Of a DNA stretch of 64,000 bases, positions 37,208 through 49,351 are shown in pieces (the stretch's first letter is position 1; each line of letters begins with the position of its first letter). The stretch comes from Xenopus tropicalis (lineage: Eukaryota; Chordata; Amphibia; Anura; Pipidae), in contig NC_030678.2 of the NCBI RefSeq assembly GCF_000004195.4, forward strand, positions 92,070,404 through 92,134,403, in the 5' to 3' direction. The notes beneath the pieces are model-generated. The model worked only from the letters and a program-made list of their open reading frames with translations, made no database searches and was not told the origin of the DNA. Made by a program: the position numbers and the translations under genes.

Positions 37208-37997
37208 CATATGGATGTTATCCAACTAATGTGATGTGGTAGAACATATTTCTAAGACTAGGAGTTAAACAAACCTTTTAATAACAAGGTGATCAACATA
37301 GGATGTATATGCTCTGGGATTAACAGGCTTTTAATGGAACATATATAAAAAATCTCATCATATTACAATTTTACCTATTATAGCAGCTATTACTTGCAAA
37401 GATCTCTAGCCAAAACACAACCAAAGCTTGCTTGCATATATGCATTGAAACTGTTTTCATATATAACATCAGATGCTTATATTCATGAGGAATCTTTCCC
37501 CGCGATATACTTCATGATGGATTTCACTTATGTGATTGTTCAATTATTTCTCCTTGCACCAAATGCACTGCCTATAATTTCTCAAAATGTTATGTTAAAA
37601 AGAAACTCATAAGAATGTAAATGTCATACATATGATTTTTTTCTGTAATCTATACTCTATGGTTTTCCCACACAACAGTGGAACCCCGCACTCACAGGAG
37701 TTATTGTGAATCACAAGTGTATTTAGTGAGGAGCGACTGACATTTTGGCCGGGTCCCCAGATTTTTACAAAGGGGTGTTTTTTATTGTAAAGCTTTTGCA
37801 ATAATTATAATGTATTTCATAACATTCTAAATACTTTTGAAACATTTTCATTATTGTTTATAATATAGAATTTGTGGGTAATAAACCCATACACATAAGA
37901 AAATAATACATATTGTGCAGCTATATTTTAACATTTGTAAATATTATTGAAACAGTTTTATTTTATAAATAGATGACAACAGCCATTTATCCCGTAC

Positions 37998-38431
37998 TTA
38001 AAGGGGTGGTTATAGAATGCCCTATTCCTAGTAACTTTGTAATTGATTTTCATTATTTATTTTTTTATAGTTTTTTAAAATATTTGCCTTTCTTTCCTGC
38101 CTCTTTCCAGCTTTCAAATGGAGGTCACTGACCCTGGCAGCCAAAAACCATTGCTCAGTGCAATTTTTTTTTTCATTGTTACTTTTTATTACTTATCTGT
38201 CTATACAGGACCTCTATTATTTATATTCCCATCTCTTGTTTAAACCACTGCCTGGTTGTTACGATAGGATAAACCCTAGCAACCGGATAGCTGTTAAATA
38301 CCAAATGGAGAGCTGCTAAACAAAAAGCTAAACTGAAAAACCATAAAAAAAATTAAAAATGAAAACCAATTGCAAATTATATCTGAATACATCATATTAA
38401 AAAGTAATTTAAAGGTGAACTACCCCTTTAA
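37998..38431. mobile_element. piggyBac-like MITE (TTAAAGGGGTGGT ... ACTACCCCTTTAA)
   Basis: TTAA at both ends (37998-38001 and 38428-38431), with inverted ends TTAAAGGGGTGGTTA and GTGAACTACCCCTTTAA. The interior words CTTTCAAATGGAGGTCACTG and CCTAGCAACCGGATAGC are diagnostic of a very abundant Xenopus family as I remember it. Confidence 0.8.
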
Positions 38432-38505
38432 TCCACAATTTGAGGATCCACCCAAATACTGAATGACCAGAAAGATACAGCCAAATCCAAAATGAAATCT
38501 GAATC

Positions 38506-38850
38506 TTAAAGGAATACTGTTATGGGAAAACATTTTTTTTTCAAAACACATCAATAGAGCTTCTCCAGCAGAATCCTGCATTAAAATTATTTTTTTAAAA
38601 ACACAACCAGACTTTCACATGGGGTAGCCATATTCTTCATTTCCCAGGGTGCCACAGCCATGTGACCTGTGTTCTGATAAACTTCAGTCACACTTTACTG
38701 CTGAGCTGCAAGTTAGAGTGATATCACCCCCTCCCATTCCCCCCCAGCAGCCAATCAGCAGAACAATAGGAAGGTAGCAAGATAGCAGCTCCCTGACACC
38801 TGTATTGCTAAAAGTGGTAGATATCATGACAGGCGCATCATTGGGACTTG
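38506..38850. mobile_element. piggyBac-like MITE, truncated on the right
   Basis: Left end TTAAAGGAATACTGTTATGG with TTAA. GGGGTAGCCATATTCTTCAT and GAGTGATATCACCCCCTCCC belong to another abundant Xenopus TTAA family that I recall as a long palindrome. The expected right terminus (CAGTATCCCTTTAA-like) is absent; the adjoining LTR-like block may have replaced it. Confidence 0.65.
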
Positions 38851-38864
38851 TTCCACCTCTTATC

Positions 38865-39560
38865 AACCTACCACACCACCCCTCCTATCCCAGAAGAATT
38901 ACACGGACACCACATTTTTGGATGGAAAGGGCCGCAGAACATTTATTAACAACTGAAGTTTAATTTAACACATACTGTAAGCAAATAGCATAACACAAAC
39001 ATATGCTAAACATAAACAAACATAACATGAAAATAAGATAACATATCATGAACATATGATAACTTGAACGTTTGTATAACAAACAACCGTAACAATCTAA
39101 TAACTGCGCAACGCCACTAGCGCTGCCAGCTGCCATCCTAGCCTGGGACCACCTACTCCTCAACAAACTCACTTCCTGACACACCTCCTTACCCCTGAGG
39201 TGCCAGGCGTGCCAACCACCAATAACCATGCAACCATTGGTTCCCGGACTCAACCACTCCGCCAGCCAAACTATAATACCAACTCACCTGTTTGGGGAGG
39301 GAGGGTGGGCGTTTTCCTGTACTGTCTAATATGGACTGGAAGCAAGAAAGCACTGAGCTACCTGTTTATACCCCTGACTTGCAGCCATTTGAACCCACCA
39401 ATCCCAAACCAGCTGGGAGTGGCCTACAACCCCTACGACGCTGTCATACCCCTGCCTCCCTACGCCCTGCTACGGGTCACCGGTCACTGGATAGCTCTCA
39501 ATAGTAAACAAAAAATCCAAATCCAGCTCATGACTCCTCCAGTTACATGGGAGTAGGAAA
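38865..39560 (-). repeat. possible solo LTR (minus strand)
   Basis: A GC-rich block unlike the surrounding intron. On the minus strand it contains GTTAATAAATGTTCTGCGG, a polyadenylation-signal-like word near its 3' side, followed by about 60 bp, consistent with R-U5. The 118-codon and 97-codon ORFs inside have no recognisable domain. Ends and duplication not determined. Confidence 0.35.
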
Positions 39561-42255
39561 AACAATAACTTATCTGAAAGCAGTTCTAATGTGTTGAGCC
39601 GGCTTGAAAGCTCAAACTCCCAATACACACAATACAGACCAATATTTTCCCAGAATTTTGATGGATTTGTGGTGCAAAGGGACAATGCTCTTGATGCAAT
39701 TGTGCTAGGCCTATTGCAATTGTGCCCTATTTAACAAAATTACCACAACTGTATGCACATTTTGTTTCTCAAGATCTAGAATACTCCATCCACCACTGTC
39801 TACTGTTTCATCCTTTATAGGAAACCCTCCTAAAGTGTTTCATTACAAATCCAGACTGACAGCAATATAGGACACCAGCTAAGAACCATGACACATTGCT
39901 TTTATTTAAGGAAAGCTAATTGGTTTACACGGTATAAAGAAAGCAACAATTCAGGGAGCCCTAACTCATTTCCCTGCAACTATCTAGCTATATTTACTCC
40001 CATCAGCCTTCATTCTCACAGCTGGGATTTGCAATAGCTAGAGTGTGATTAGTTTGTAATACCGGTACTGCTCTTAAAGAATGGTTAAATATTTTCCTGT
40101 TCTTTCCTGTCCTGTAGCAGTCTGAGCATTTAATAAGAAAGACCCATAAAACAATGAACTACATTTACCTCTGAAATATCACATTGATATTTGTAGATCT
40201 TTGACCATTTGGAACAACAACATCATTTTCTGGAAAACGTTTCTATCCATTATGACCAAGTTGGGTATTATAAATATATTTTCCCATAAAACCAAAAACT
40301 TCTTTCAATCTTTTTAACGCAGGATTCGTCCAAAACTATAGTTGTAAACCAAATAATTTACTATCATTGCCACAGGTGGCTACATTTAAACCCTTTTTCC
40401 ATTTTCTCTAGATTTTTTTTCTTTCCAAGCTACAACTAATGCATTTTAACTGCCCTTGTTGCAAATGAAATACATTTTTATTCACTGATAGACTTCCAAA
40501 AAATGATGTGTGCAATGGAAAATGATACGTGACCTTATGAATACTCTATTGATTTAATGATAAACAAGAATTCTCTTTGTTTATGGCAACCAAGGATATT
40601 ATTCCAATTGGGATTAATTTGTAGAGTTTTTATTATTATTCCATTCAGGGGATTGGTAATGTGCTATCCTTAATAAGGCTTGTTTTAGAAAAAAAACAAC
40701 ATTAACAACATATATTCCCGTTAAGCCAAACTAGCAAAGAATGCATTATTGAATTGATGAACCTGAAAAAATGCACTCCTCCACAAAGGAAATACCAAAT
40801 TTGTTCTAATATGTTTTACACCACAGTAAACCCTGCCTTCAACTTGAGCTGCTTCTGAAGTTAAGCCCCCAAAATATAAATACTTTTACGTTGGAAGAAT
40901 GCATTTGGGTATTCACCCTTTCTTATTAAAGTATAACAGACATTGGTGTAATTAATCATTTAAAAAGTTGGCTGTATGGTCACTGTCTGACCAAACTGCC
41001 GTAATTTTTTTGGTTTATGAAATAATCATGAATGAAAATACAAATCCACTTCATCACCAGGGTACTTGAGACTTCTAAAAATCATTTATTTCAAATTGCT
41101 TGATGCTTCAGAACTGTAAAAAGTCCCTTTCTTAAAAGCAACAATACTACAGTATCAAGTGACATGGTAATACCCCACAGATTCTTGGCTAGGTACAGAC
41201 TTCTCTGCAATTAAGTCAAATAAATGGCTCTAAAGCCATGCAATATCCATGTAGTATGGTACCAAGCACAAGCTAAATTTAATGTTTTATCCAACATAGT
41301 TGCTGGTCTGAAGTTGTATGCCGGTAGACAATTCCTTGGGGTACCATGCAAGAAGGTTGAGCTAGGCTACACCTGGAAGTCATGAATAAGATGGGCAGCA
41401 TGGGTGATGTCCTGTAGTGATCATAGACCAATGCTAAACTCTATCATTTCAGAGTTTATCTGTAGACTCCAAAGTGTCCTGAGTTAGCACTCCCTGCCAT
41501 ATTCATCAGTTAATGCTGTTTGTGACACTCATTTTAATGGCTGACTGCCAATGGCAGTCAAACTTTATCTAGCCTAAAATGAATTATCTTATTTTAAAAA
41601 ATACACTTTTTTGAAAAGCTTTTTCAACAGCACTGTGTGTACGAGATGGAAATCATAAAGTAAAGAACAAATGTATTTTGTTAAGGGAATGTTTAATATG
41701 CAAGAGAGTGACTGTACTATACTGTAGTATATTAAAACATATAAAAAGTGATAACAGTTTATAGAACAATCATTAACAGCTTAAAAACATAAGCAAGTGT
41801 ATGTGCAGAAATTACTCTCTAGATACAAAATAAGCTTATGTTTTCTGATATAAACATCAGACAGAGTCTCTGGAGAGGTACAACCCAGGAACCCTGCCAA
41901 TAATGGCCTTTGCTGTATACAGGAGGTAACAAACAGAAGGACTGATCTCATTGCAGCCCCACAGTAATGATTGTCCAGTAGTCTGCACATGCTGCTAAAG
42001 TGCCAAATCCTCATCCAGCTGAATAAAGCCCAAAATGGCAACCATTCATATGCAGCGTCCATTACATCCACAAAAAATTGAAACTTGAATCATCTAGCAT
42101 ATGGGAGCTTAAAAGCTTAACTGATGTTATTGATGCTAGGCTACAAAGATAAATGTAATATTGAGTGAGCACATTAAAAATTAACTTTGCTGTGGTATTA
42201 TTAGTATTATGATTATATACTCAATATCTCCCACAGCACTTTACTGAATTAGGGT
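39561..42255. other. intron 1, repeat-poor block, no gene seen
   Basis: 2.7 kb with no recognised transposon. 40560-40760 is notable for ATTGGGATTAATTTG and CCAAGGATATTATTCC, possible homeodomain and CArG-like sites. ORF 41781-42071 (minus) has no known domain. Confidence 0.4.
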
Positions 42256-42261
42256 TATATA

Positions 42262-42370
42262 AACAGGGTCAGACTGGGGGTTGCAGGGCCCACTGGGGCT
42301 CCTGTCCCATGGGCCCCGCAGGTGCCCCCACCAGCCACGCTCCCCCCCCCCCCCCCCACAGGGCCCCCGG
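42262..42370. repeat. GC-rich interspersed repeat with C-homopolymer
   Basis: CAGGGTCAGACTGGGGG and CTCCTGTCCCATGGGCCCCG are remembered from dispersed Xenopus repeats. It contains a run of about 16 C at 42342-42357, a spot prone to length error. Confidence 0.5.
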
Positions 42371-42952
42371 TTAAAATTGTAAAAGGTAGCTCTTAGCAAT
42401 AACTTTATACCATGAATAAAAATTTTGCAAAACCCACTATTCTAATGAACATTTTAACTTCAGTACACCCTTCTCTGTCTTTTTACAAGCTTTGATTTTC
42501 AGCACAGAATACATTCTCTAACAATTCCTTGTGCTCACATTTGCAATTTTCTTCTAATACCTACATACATAGTCTGGATGCCTTCATGTATTGTACTCCT
42601 TTAGCAGGCGGCTCGGACAGATGACATGACCTGCCACATACATAGGAAGCGTTCATGAAGTAACTTGTGAAATCACTGGCAAGAAAAGGTTAAAGCTGTC
42701 AAGAAAGTTTTGTAAAATCACAAAATTGATCAAACCGGGGGAAATACTTCTGGATTCTTCAGCTGGAGCTAATAATGAAATCTGCGCCGTACCTAGTTTT
42801 TGAACTTAGCCCAACATACAGTATGTCAAATGCTAGCCACATAGTCACATATTGTCTTTTATTAAAGGGTATATAGTCTCTTGGGAGAAGAAAGTAATTT
42901 TGACTTTACTAGGGATGCCTCAGATCCAACATTTTTGGGATTATAGCCACAA
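42371..42952. other. intron 1, no gene seen
   Basis: AT-rich intron between a GC-rich repeat and the 3' end of the L2 LINE. Confidence 0.4.
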
Positions 42953-45460
42953 TTAGATTAGATTAGATTCAACTTTATTGTCATTACACATGTACACGTA
43001 CAAGGCAACGAAATACAGTTTAGGTCTAACCAGAAGTGCAATTAGCAGAAAGTACAGGATAAAGGTATAAGTTCTAAGTGCATTTAAAGGGATATGTGCA
43101 GGTAGAGCTATAGGTACTTATTACAGAAGATTCATTGGTGAGCATATATACAGACTACAGATTACTAGTAACCAGTTACAATGGATGAATCGTATATACA
43201 AGTATTATTAACTGTAGTCAGGAATTTGCAGATAGATATGAACATAATATACAGGTTGCTAATTTCTACAGACAGGAGTTTACAAGTGAACATTTACAGA
43301 TAAACATGAACATAGTGTACAGGAATTTACAAGTAGACATGTGCGAATATATACTCAGAAGTTTTACAAATGTATTGTAAATGGATATTTGTATTTTTGT
43401 ATTTTCAAACAGATATGTACATTGTGTTGCAATATTAAATAGTGTAAAGTGTAATTAGTATAATGGTAAGAGTATAGGGTTGTGAGATGTAAACAGGTGT
43501 CAGTGGGGGGCAGAGTTCAATAAGGAGATAGCTCTAGGAAAGAAGCTGTTCCTCAGTCTGTTGGTTCTTGACCTGAGACACCTGAAGCGCCGTCCAGAAG
43601 GCAGGAGAGAGAACAGTTTATGGACGGGATGAGAGTAATCCTTAAGAATACTGCGTGCTCGACGCACACAGTGTTTCTTTTGAATGTCCTCAATGGCTGG
43701 AAGTGGAGTCCCTATAATACGCTGGGCAATTTTCACCACTCGCTGCAGTGCCTTACGCTCAGCAACAGAACAGCTTCCATACCAAACTGTGACACAGTTG
43801 GTTAGGATGCTTTCTATTGTGCAGCGATAGAAGTTCAGCAGAATAGTTGAAGACAGCTGATTCGTCTTTAGTGTTCTCAAGAAGAATAGACGCTGGTGGG
43901 CCTTCTTGACCAGGCTAGAGATGTTAGTAGCCCAGGATAGGTTCTCCGAGATGTGGGTCCCCAGGAACTTGAAGGATGAGACAGGCTCAACAACCATCCC
44001 ATTGATGTGAATGGGTTCATGTGAACCTCTTCTTCCTTTCCTGAAGTCCACAATGAGCTCCTTGGTCTTATTGGTGTTAAGGAGCAAATTATTGTCCGTG
44101 CACCAAGTGGCCAGGTGCTTGATCTCCTCTCTGTAGGCAGACTCATCGTTGTTGCTGATGAGGCCAATCACTGTTGTATCATCTGCAAACTTGATGATGT
44201 TGTTAGATCCATACACAGGCCTGCAGTCGTGGGTGAAGAGGGAGTAAAGGAAGGGGCTTATGCCTTGTGGTACGCCAGTGTTAAGCGTGGAGGTAGTGGA
44301 GCAAATATGGCCTGACCTAACATGCTGAGGTCTGTTGGTCAAAAAGTCCATGATCCACTTGCAAAGTGAGCTGTTAATATCCAGATCTCTCAATTTGGTG
44401 ATTAGCTTGGAGGGTAAAACAGTATTAAAAGCTGAGCTAAAATCCACAAACAACAGTCGTGCATAGGTGTTTGTCTTATCCAAGTGTGTGAGTACAGAGT
44501 GCAGCGCTATGGAGATTGCATCATCTGTGCTCCTGTTGGCACGGTAGGCAAACTGGTGTGGGTCTAGTGAAGATTGGAAAGAGTCTTTTAGGTGTGTCAG
44601 GACTAGCCGCTCAAAGCACTTCATAATGATGGGTGTGAGTGCTACTGGACGGAAGTCATTCAGGCACGTTGGGCTAGAGTGTTTCGGCACTGGCACAATC
44701 GAGGTAGATTTAAAGCACGCTGGTACAATTGCTTGGGCAAGGGACATGTTAAAAATGTCTGTAAATACCCCAGCAAGCTGCTCCGCACATGCCCTCAGTA
44801 TGCGCCCAGGGATACCGTCTGGTCCAGCAGCTTTGTGCACGTTGATCCTGCTCAGTACATTGTATACATCAGATGAGGTAAGTGTGATAACTGAGTGGTT
44901 GGGTGAGGCAGTGATCTTGGTGACATTTTCTTTATTATCTTTCTCAAAGAAGTCATTAAGCTCATTCAGAAAGGAGACATTAGTGGCTGTGGGGGTGAAG
45001 TGACTGGATTTGTAGTTACTGATGGCCTGGATACCCTGCCACATGCGCCGAGGGTCAGAGTGTAAAAAGTGCTCCTCTAGCTTTAGGTTGTAGCAGTGTT
45101 TGGCCTTTTTGATGCCCCTCTTCAGATTAGCCCTGGAAGTGCTGTAAGCCTGTGCATCACCAGATCTGAAGGCAGTGTTTCGTGCCTTCAGTAGGAGACG
45201 CACCTCCTTGTTCATCCATGGCTTCTGATTAGGGTATGTGGTGATTTGCTTCTGGGTTGTGACACTATCTATAGTAGTGTTGATGTAATCCAGAACAGAG
45301 GAGGTGTAGCTGTCTAAGTTCGTGTGAGAGCCACAGGTGGCCTGAGTAGCAAACACACTCCAGTCTGTGTGTAGGAACCTATCCTGGAGTGTGAAGTCTA
45401 CCCCCGCTGGCCACACTTTGATGGTCTTCACTGATGGTTTTCACAATGGTTTTGTATTTA
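42953..45460 (-). mobile_element. L2-clade LINE, 5'-truncated
   Basis: A reverse transcriptase of L2 type, then about 0.5 kb of 3' UTR ending (minus strand) in AATGACAATAAAGTTGAATC followed by three TAATC units at about 42953-42972, the tandem short-repeat tail expected of L2. The 5' side stops near 45431-45460, so the endonuclease is absent, as usual for 5'-truncated insertions. It is the least decayed LINE reading frame in the window. Confidence 0.9.
43500..45431 (-). pseudogene. L2 LINE ORF2 C-terminal part: reverse transcriptase, open for 643 codons
   Basis: The frame is open from 45431 to the normal C-terminus (ISLLNSAPH) without a stop. Order of motifs: KAAGPDGIPGRILRACAEQL (motif 0-1), FRPVALTPIIMKCFERLVL (motif 2), ARLLFVDFSSAFNTV (motif A, catalytic Asp), TGVPQGISPFLYSLFTHD (motif B), IIKFADDTTVIG (motif C, catalytic DD) and SFKFLGTHIS (motif E). 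Motif B normally reads GVPQGCVLSPLLY; here two residues are missing, an in-frame six-base loss. The endonuclease half is gone, so despite the open frame this is not a complete ORF2p. Any protein made from it would need an outside promoter. Confidence 0.9.
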
Positions 45461-46000
45461 TAGTGCTATGTGTGCTGATGGCATTGAAGGGCAGATTTAT
45501 CAAAATGTAAGTTTAGAGCTTAATACACAAAAACTCACCCATGTTCTATTTTTCCTATGGGATTTTGTGTATTTATCGATGGGTGAAACTTAGAACTCAC
45601 CATTTGATAAATACGCTTTTAAAAATTTGATAGTAACTATAAGAATGTGAATGAGTTTTTATGTATTATGTTCTAAATTCACATTTTGATAAATCTGCCC
45701 CTATGTGTGAAGTTGGCACATCGTTTACATGCTATGTAGTCTGGTGACACTGAGTGGCAGATTTATCAAAAATCAAGATAGCTTTTTTTCTGCAAGCTAG
45801 TATTTATTGAAACATTGAATAGTCGGACTAGCTAGCATTAGAGAAAAAACTTGAAAAGACACTTGTGTTTTGATCACTTTATTTTTTGTGCACTTGCGTT
45901 ATTTTCTTAAATTTGAATTTTGATAAATAGGCCTCCCTATGTGAAGTTGGCACATAATTTACATTGCTAGTGTATTCTAGTGACATTAAACTTGACATTG
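45455..46000. repeat. two-unit tandem array, each a small MITE plus spacer
   Basis: MITE 1 at 45489-45702 (GGGCAGATTTATCAAAATG ... TTTTGATAAATCTGCCC) and MITE 2 at 45754-45938 (GGCAGATTTATCAAAAATC ... TTTTGATAAATAGGCC) are each followed by the same spacer (ATGTGTGAAGTTGGCACAT and ATGTGAAGTTGGCACATAA). A third AAGTTGGCACAGC is at 46032. The array arose by tandem duplication with a period of roughly 240-265 bp, not by independent insertion. Confidence 0.68.
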
Positions 46001-46408
46001 ACTATCTTAAGGCATATGTTCTAGAGCCATTAAGCATGAAGTTGGCACAGCATTTATATGTGAATCAGCAGCGTAACTACTCATTTTATATGCATACATT
46101 GCACTGTTTGCAGTAACAGGACATGCTTATATAAACACAAATATACTTGAGCTTATTATTTACTTTTTTATGAGGCCACACTGTACATATTTTATTTGCA
46201 TATTACTGTCTGGGAAAATCCTAGAATATTAACTAGACATTATACAGACATCCTATATTGTTTTCTTACCTTTTCCTACCTAAAAAGATAACAGGCTGCA
46301 TCTAGGGGAAGGGAGGGGTTTATTTATACTAAGGCTTCTCAGTAAATTGATGATTTGGCTTTTGCAGGAATTAGAATGTGGCTTCTCCCCATCGATGTAA
46401 AAGATTAA

Positions 46409-47530
46409 GGGCCTGATTCACTAAAGGGCGATAAAACGTGCGCTCTTTTTATTGTGCGCTAAAATTTTTACCGCGGTTTAATTTTGGCGATTTTTCGCAC
46501 GATTCACTATAAGCATACTTGCGCTTTTGTACGCGCGATATTGCATGCGTTATTTAACTCGCGAAAGACTATTTCAATGCGGTATTTGCCGGTACATGCG
46601 CTAAATTACGCGAATAATCGCCGCATATGAATGGTAGCATAGAAATAGTGTATAAAAATTGTCGCCGCATATAAATGGTGTATATAAATATTAGCCACAT
46701 ATAAATGGTAGCATATAAATGGTATCATATAAATAGTAGATGCTTATAAATAGTAGCCACTAGTGATGAGCAAATGTGTTCTGGTTATCTTTAGTGAAAA
46801 ATTAGCAAATCTTTCGAAAGATCCACGAAACGGCAAAAATGTTGTGCGGGCAAAAAAATTGTTGCCCGTGACTATTATTTTTTGACACTTGTATCAATTT
46901 TTGGATGTGCGGTGAATTTTTGCGTGGCAAATTTTTTCATGCGTTTTGCCATTGGCAGATTGTTTTGAGAAATGCATGAAAAAATCTGCCGCGAAAAATA
47001 TTCAACGCACGTCCAAAAATTCGCTGCGAATCCATGCCTGGCGAAACATTTCATCACTTGTAGCCAAATAGAAATAGTCGCGCAAATGAACGCACGCCAT
47101 GTTAGCCATACACGCCAATACTTGCAGAAAATTACTGTATTAAAAATGAACATTTCGCTGCAAACTGGCGGCTGCGTCACTCTAGGGGAAACACAGACTT
47201 GAATAAATAACACTGTAAGTCCATATTTTATTGCAAAAAATCATTTACTGTACTTTTGTATAATTTTTCGCCTGCCTGTAGTAGGTGTTAATTTTCGCAT
47301 AGCCGAATGCGATATTTAGCGCGCAAAAGTTATAGTGAATCATGCGATCGTATTCTTTTCAGCGCGGAAATTAACGCAAAACGGTAAAGCTAGTGCGAGA
47401 AATACCGCATGCGAAAATGGCGATTTTTCGCACGCGATAATACTATGGTGAATCGCGCGCAAATTATTTTGCGTTTTTTAACGCGCAAAAGCGTGCGATA
47501 ATTTTTATCGCCCTTTAGTGAATCAGGCCC
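46409..47530. mobile_element. large foldback MITE, copy 2 (inverted relative to copy 1)
   Basis: Ends GGGCCTGATTCACTAAAGGG and CCCTTTAGTGAATCAGGCCC, flanked by TAA on both sides (46406-46408 and 47531-47533), which fits a 3-bp Harbinger-type duplication. The interior is the inverted counterpart of 17573-18681 over its whole length, including the nested TAGTGATG MITE (about 46757-47060) and AAAATATGGACTTACAG (complement at 47213-47233). The 112-codon ORF is a shadow shared by both copies. Confidence 0.88.
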
Positions 47531-47604
47531 TAAATCTCTTCTGATATCTGAAGAACGAAGTCTAGGTGGTGTTCTTGCATTGTTACCTAATTTGTGGGCC
47601 TTAC

Positions 47605-47880
47605 ACCAACCCCTTGGATGTTGCTCTCAGTGCCCCCAAACCAGGTAGTTATTTTTAAATTCCTGACTTGGGGGCAAGTTTTGGTTGAATAAAAACAAGA
47701 TTTCCTACCAAATAAAGCCTCCTGTAAGCTGATAGTGTGCATAGAGGCTACCTAATATCCAATCTTAGCCCTTATTTGGCACCTCCATGAACTTTTATGA
47801 TGCTTGTGTTGCTCTCCGAGTCTTTTTACAATTGACTGTGGCTCACGAGTAAGAAAGGTTGGGGACCCCTGTCTTAAGGC
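47605..47880 (+). repeat. interspersed repeat (CCCCTTGGATGTTGC family), copy 2
   Basis: CAACCCCTTGGATGTTGCTC to AAAGGTTGGGGACCCCTG, the same family and orientation as 28340-28635. Confidence 0.72.
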
Positions 47881-48020
47881 ATGCCTATGATTAAGTGAGA
47901 ACACACTCACGAAACGCGTCAGGCGTATTGTTTTAAACGAATGAATAAAATCATGTTTTAACTGACATTGGTTAATGGTTCCGGTGTCTATTCAGTCTAT
48001 TTTCGAATATACTCTTACTT
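47881..48020 (+). repeat. repeat fragment with ACGAAACGCGTCAGGC motif
   Basis: ACTCACGAAACGCGTCAGGC followed by GAATGAATAAAATCATG and TTAATGGTTCCGGTGTC. Similar arrangements (a short CG-containing core, then AATAAA) occur at about 58450 (GCCGACACGTTGATCC, AATAAATAG) and are widespread in frogs. Function unknown. Confidence 0.45.
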
Positions 48021-49335
48021 TAGTCCTTACAGCTTAGTCCTGCTGCAAGTCCTTAAAAGGATTGCCACACAGTTTTTGCATTATGCAATGTAATTCTAGA
48101 TATGCATACATTTCAATGGTTTTAATTGCTGTTTACAGCTTCTGTTTAAACAATCTATAACTATGGCTGTATATATTCGCTGAACTCAGCTAAGAAGAAC
48201 TAACTTCTGCTACACTGGTTTTAAGATAACAGAAAGGGATAAACAAATACTGCTTGAATGCAATTATATCCACAAGTATCTTTAAAACCATTACAAACTT
48301 AATAAACTAATTCATGTGTATTTTTTTTTTCAATTTATTTGTTTCATGATAAAAAGCAGTTTTTGGGGGGGTTGCCCTTTAACATAGACCCAGTAGGAAA
48401 CTGTGGAAATAGTATAATTAAAGATTTCACAGCAGTGAAAAACTGCATATAATGTTACATAAATGTCAGTGTAATAAATGAATTACCCTTTCACATTGAA
48501 ATTACACACTGACTACCTCTCCTAATCTAGAAATTATATTGCCTAATAACCATAATTTTATAGTTATGAAGAGTGATATAATGCAAATATTTATCAGGTG
48601 TAACCACCTCTGGGACATCCAGCTATTGATACCAAGAAAAGTAGACAAAAAAGTTAACACTATTCTAGTTCATTCACTTCTTAAAACAGGCAATGGTTTT
48701 ATCCTCGATCAACCCTGTGCTGTAGACAATTGTACATTCATTTTTTTAAGGTTCTCTTAACTGAACTTGCTTTTACCACCGCTATTTCAACTGCATTATA
48801 CGAATATATTAAATTACAAGACACCTACCCTGAAATGAAAATCATTAATATATATTAAAGGTCACCTGGGAGTTTTTACCCAGTATTATTGGACTTGATA
48901 CCTTTATTTGGCTATCAAACCCTTTTGCGGGTTCTTATATCCTTAAAATTGCAGTAAAATGTGCATTATCCCTCATATGTACCACGGTGAACCGATGGAA
49001 AGGGAAACTATTACTCTTAAATATGCAACATTTCAAGCATAGTATATAGATTCCATAGAGGTAAAAGATCAAGCTATAAATGGCAAAATTCTGAGACTAC
49101 AAATTGTTCCAGATGTGTCTAGGGAAAAATTTTAAACATGCGCTAATGTTGCACGTGTTCTTTTTTTATATTTAATAGCAAACCTTTGCAATTACATATA
49201 TTTATGAAAAACGTTTCTTGGTATAATAATCCTCTAGGACTGTTAATGTGCAGAATTTTTCTATAAAGAGCAGGTCAACAAGCCTTTATTGTAGTGTGGC
49301 TAGTGCCTGGGAGAGGTATGTAGGGCCTCCTGGAT
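48021..49335. other. intron 1, no gene seen
   Basis: Mostly AT-rich unclassified sequence. About 48850-49335 may be a dispersed-repeat fragment (TTTACCCAGTATTATTGG, AATGTGCATTATCCCTC), but no ends are visible. Confidence 0.35.
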
Positions 49336-49351
49336 AAAAACACCAATCCAG

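Noticed and set aside
39200..39556. 118-codon ORF resembling a Pro/Leu-rich protein
   Set aside because: It sits in a GC-rich LTR-like block; open frame length is expected from composition.
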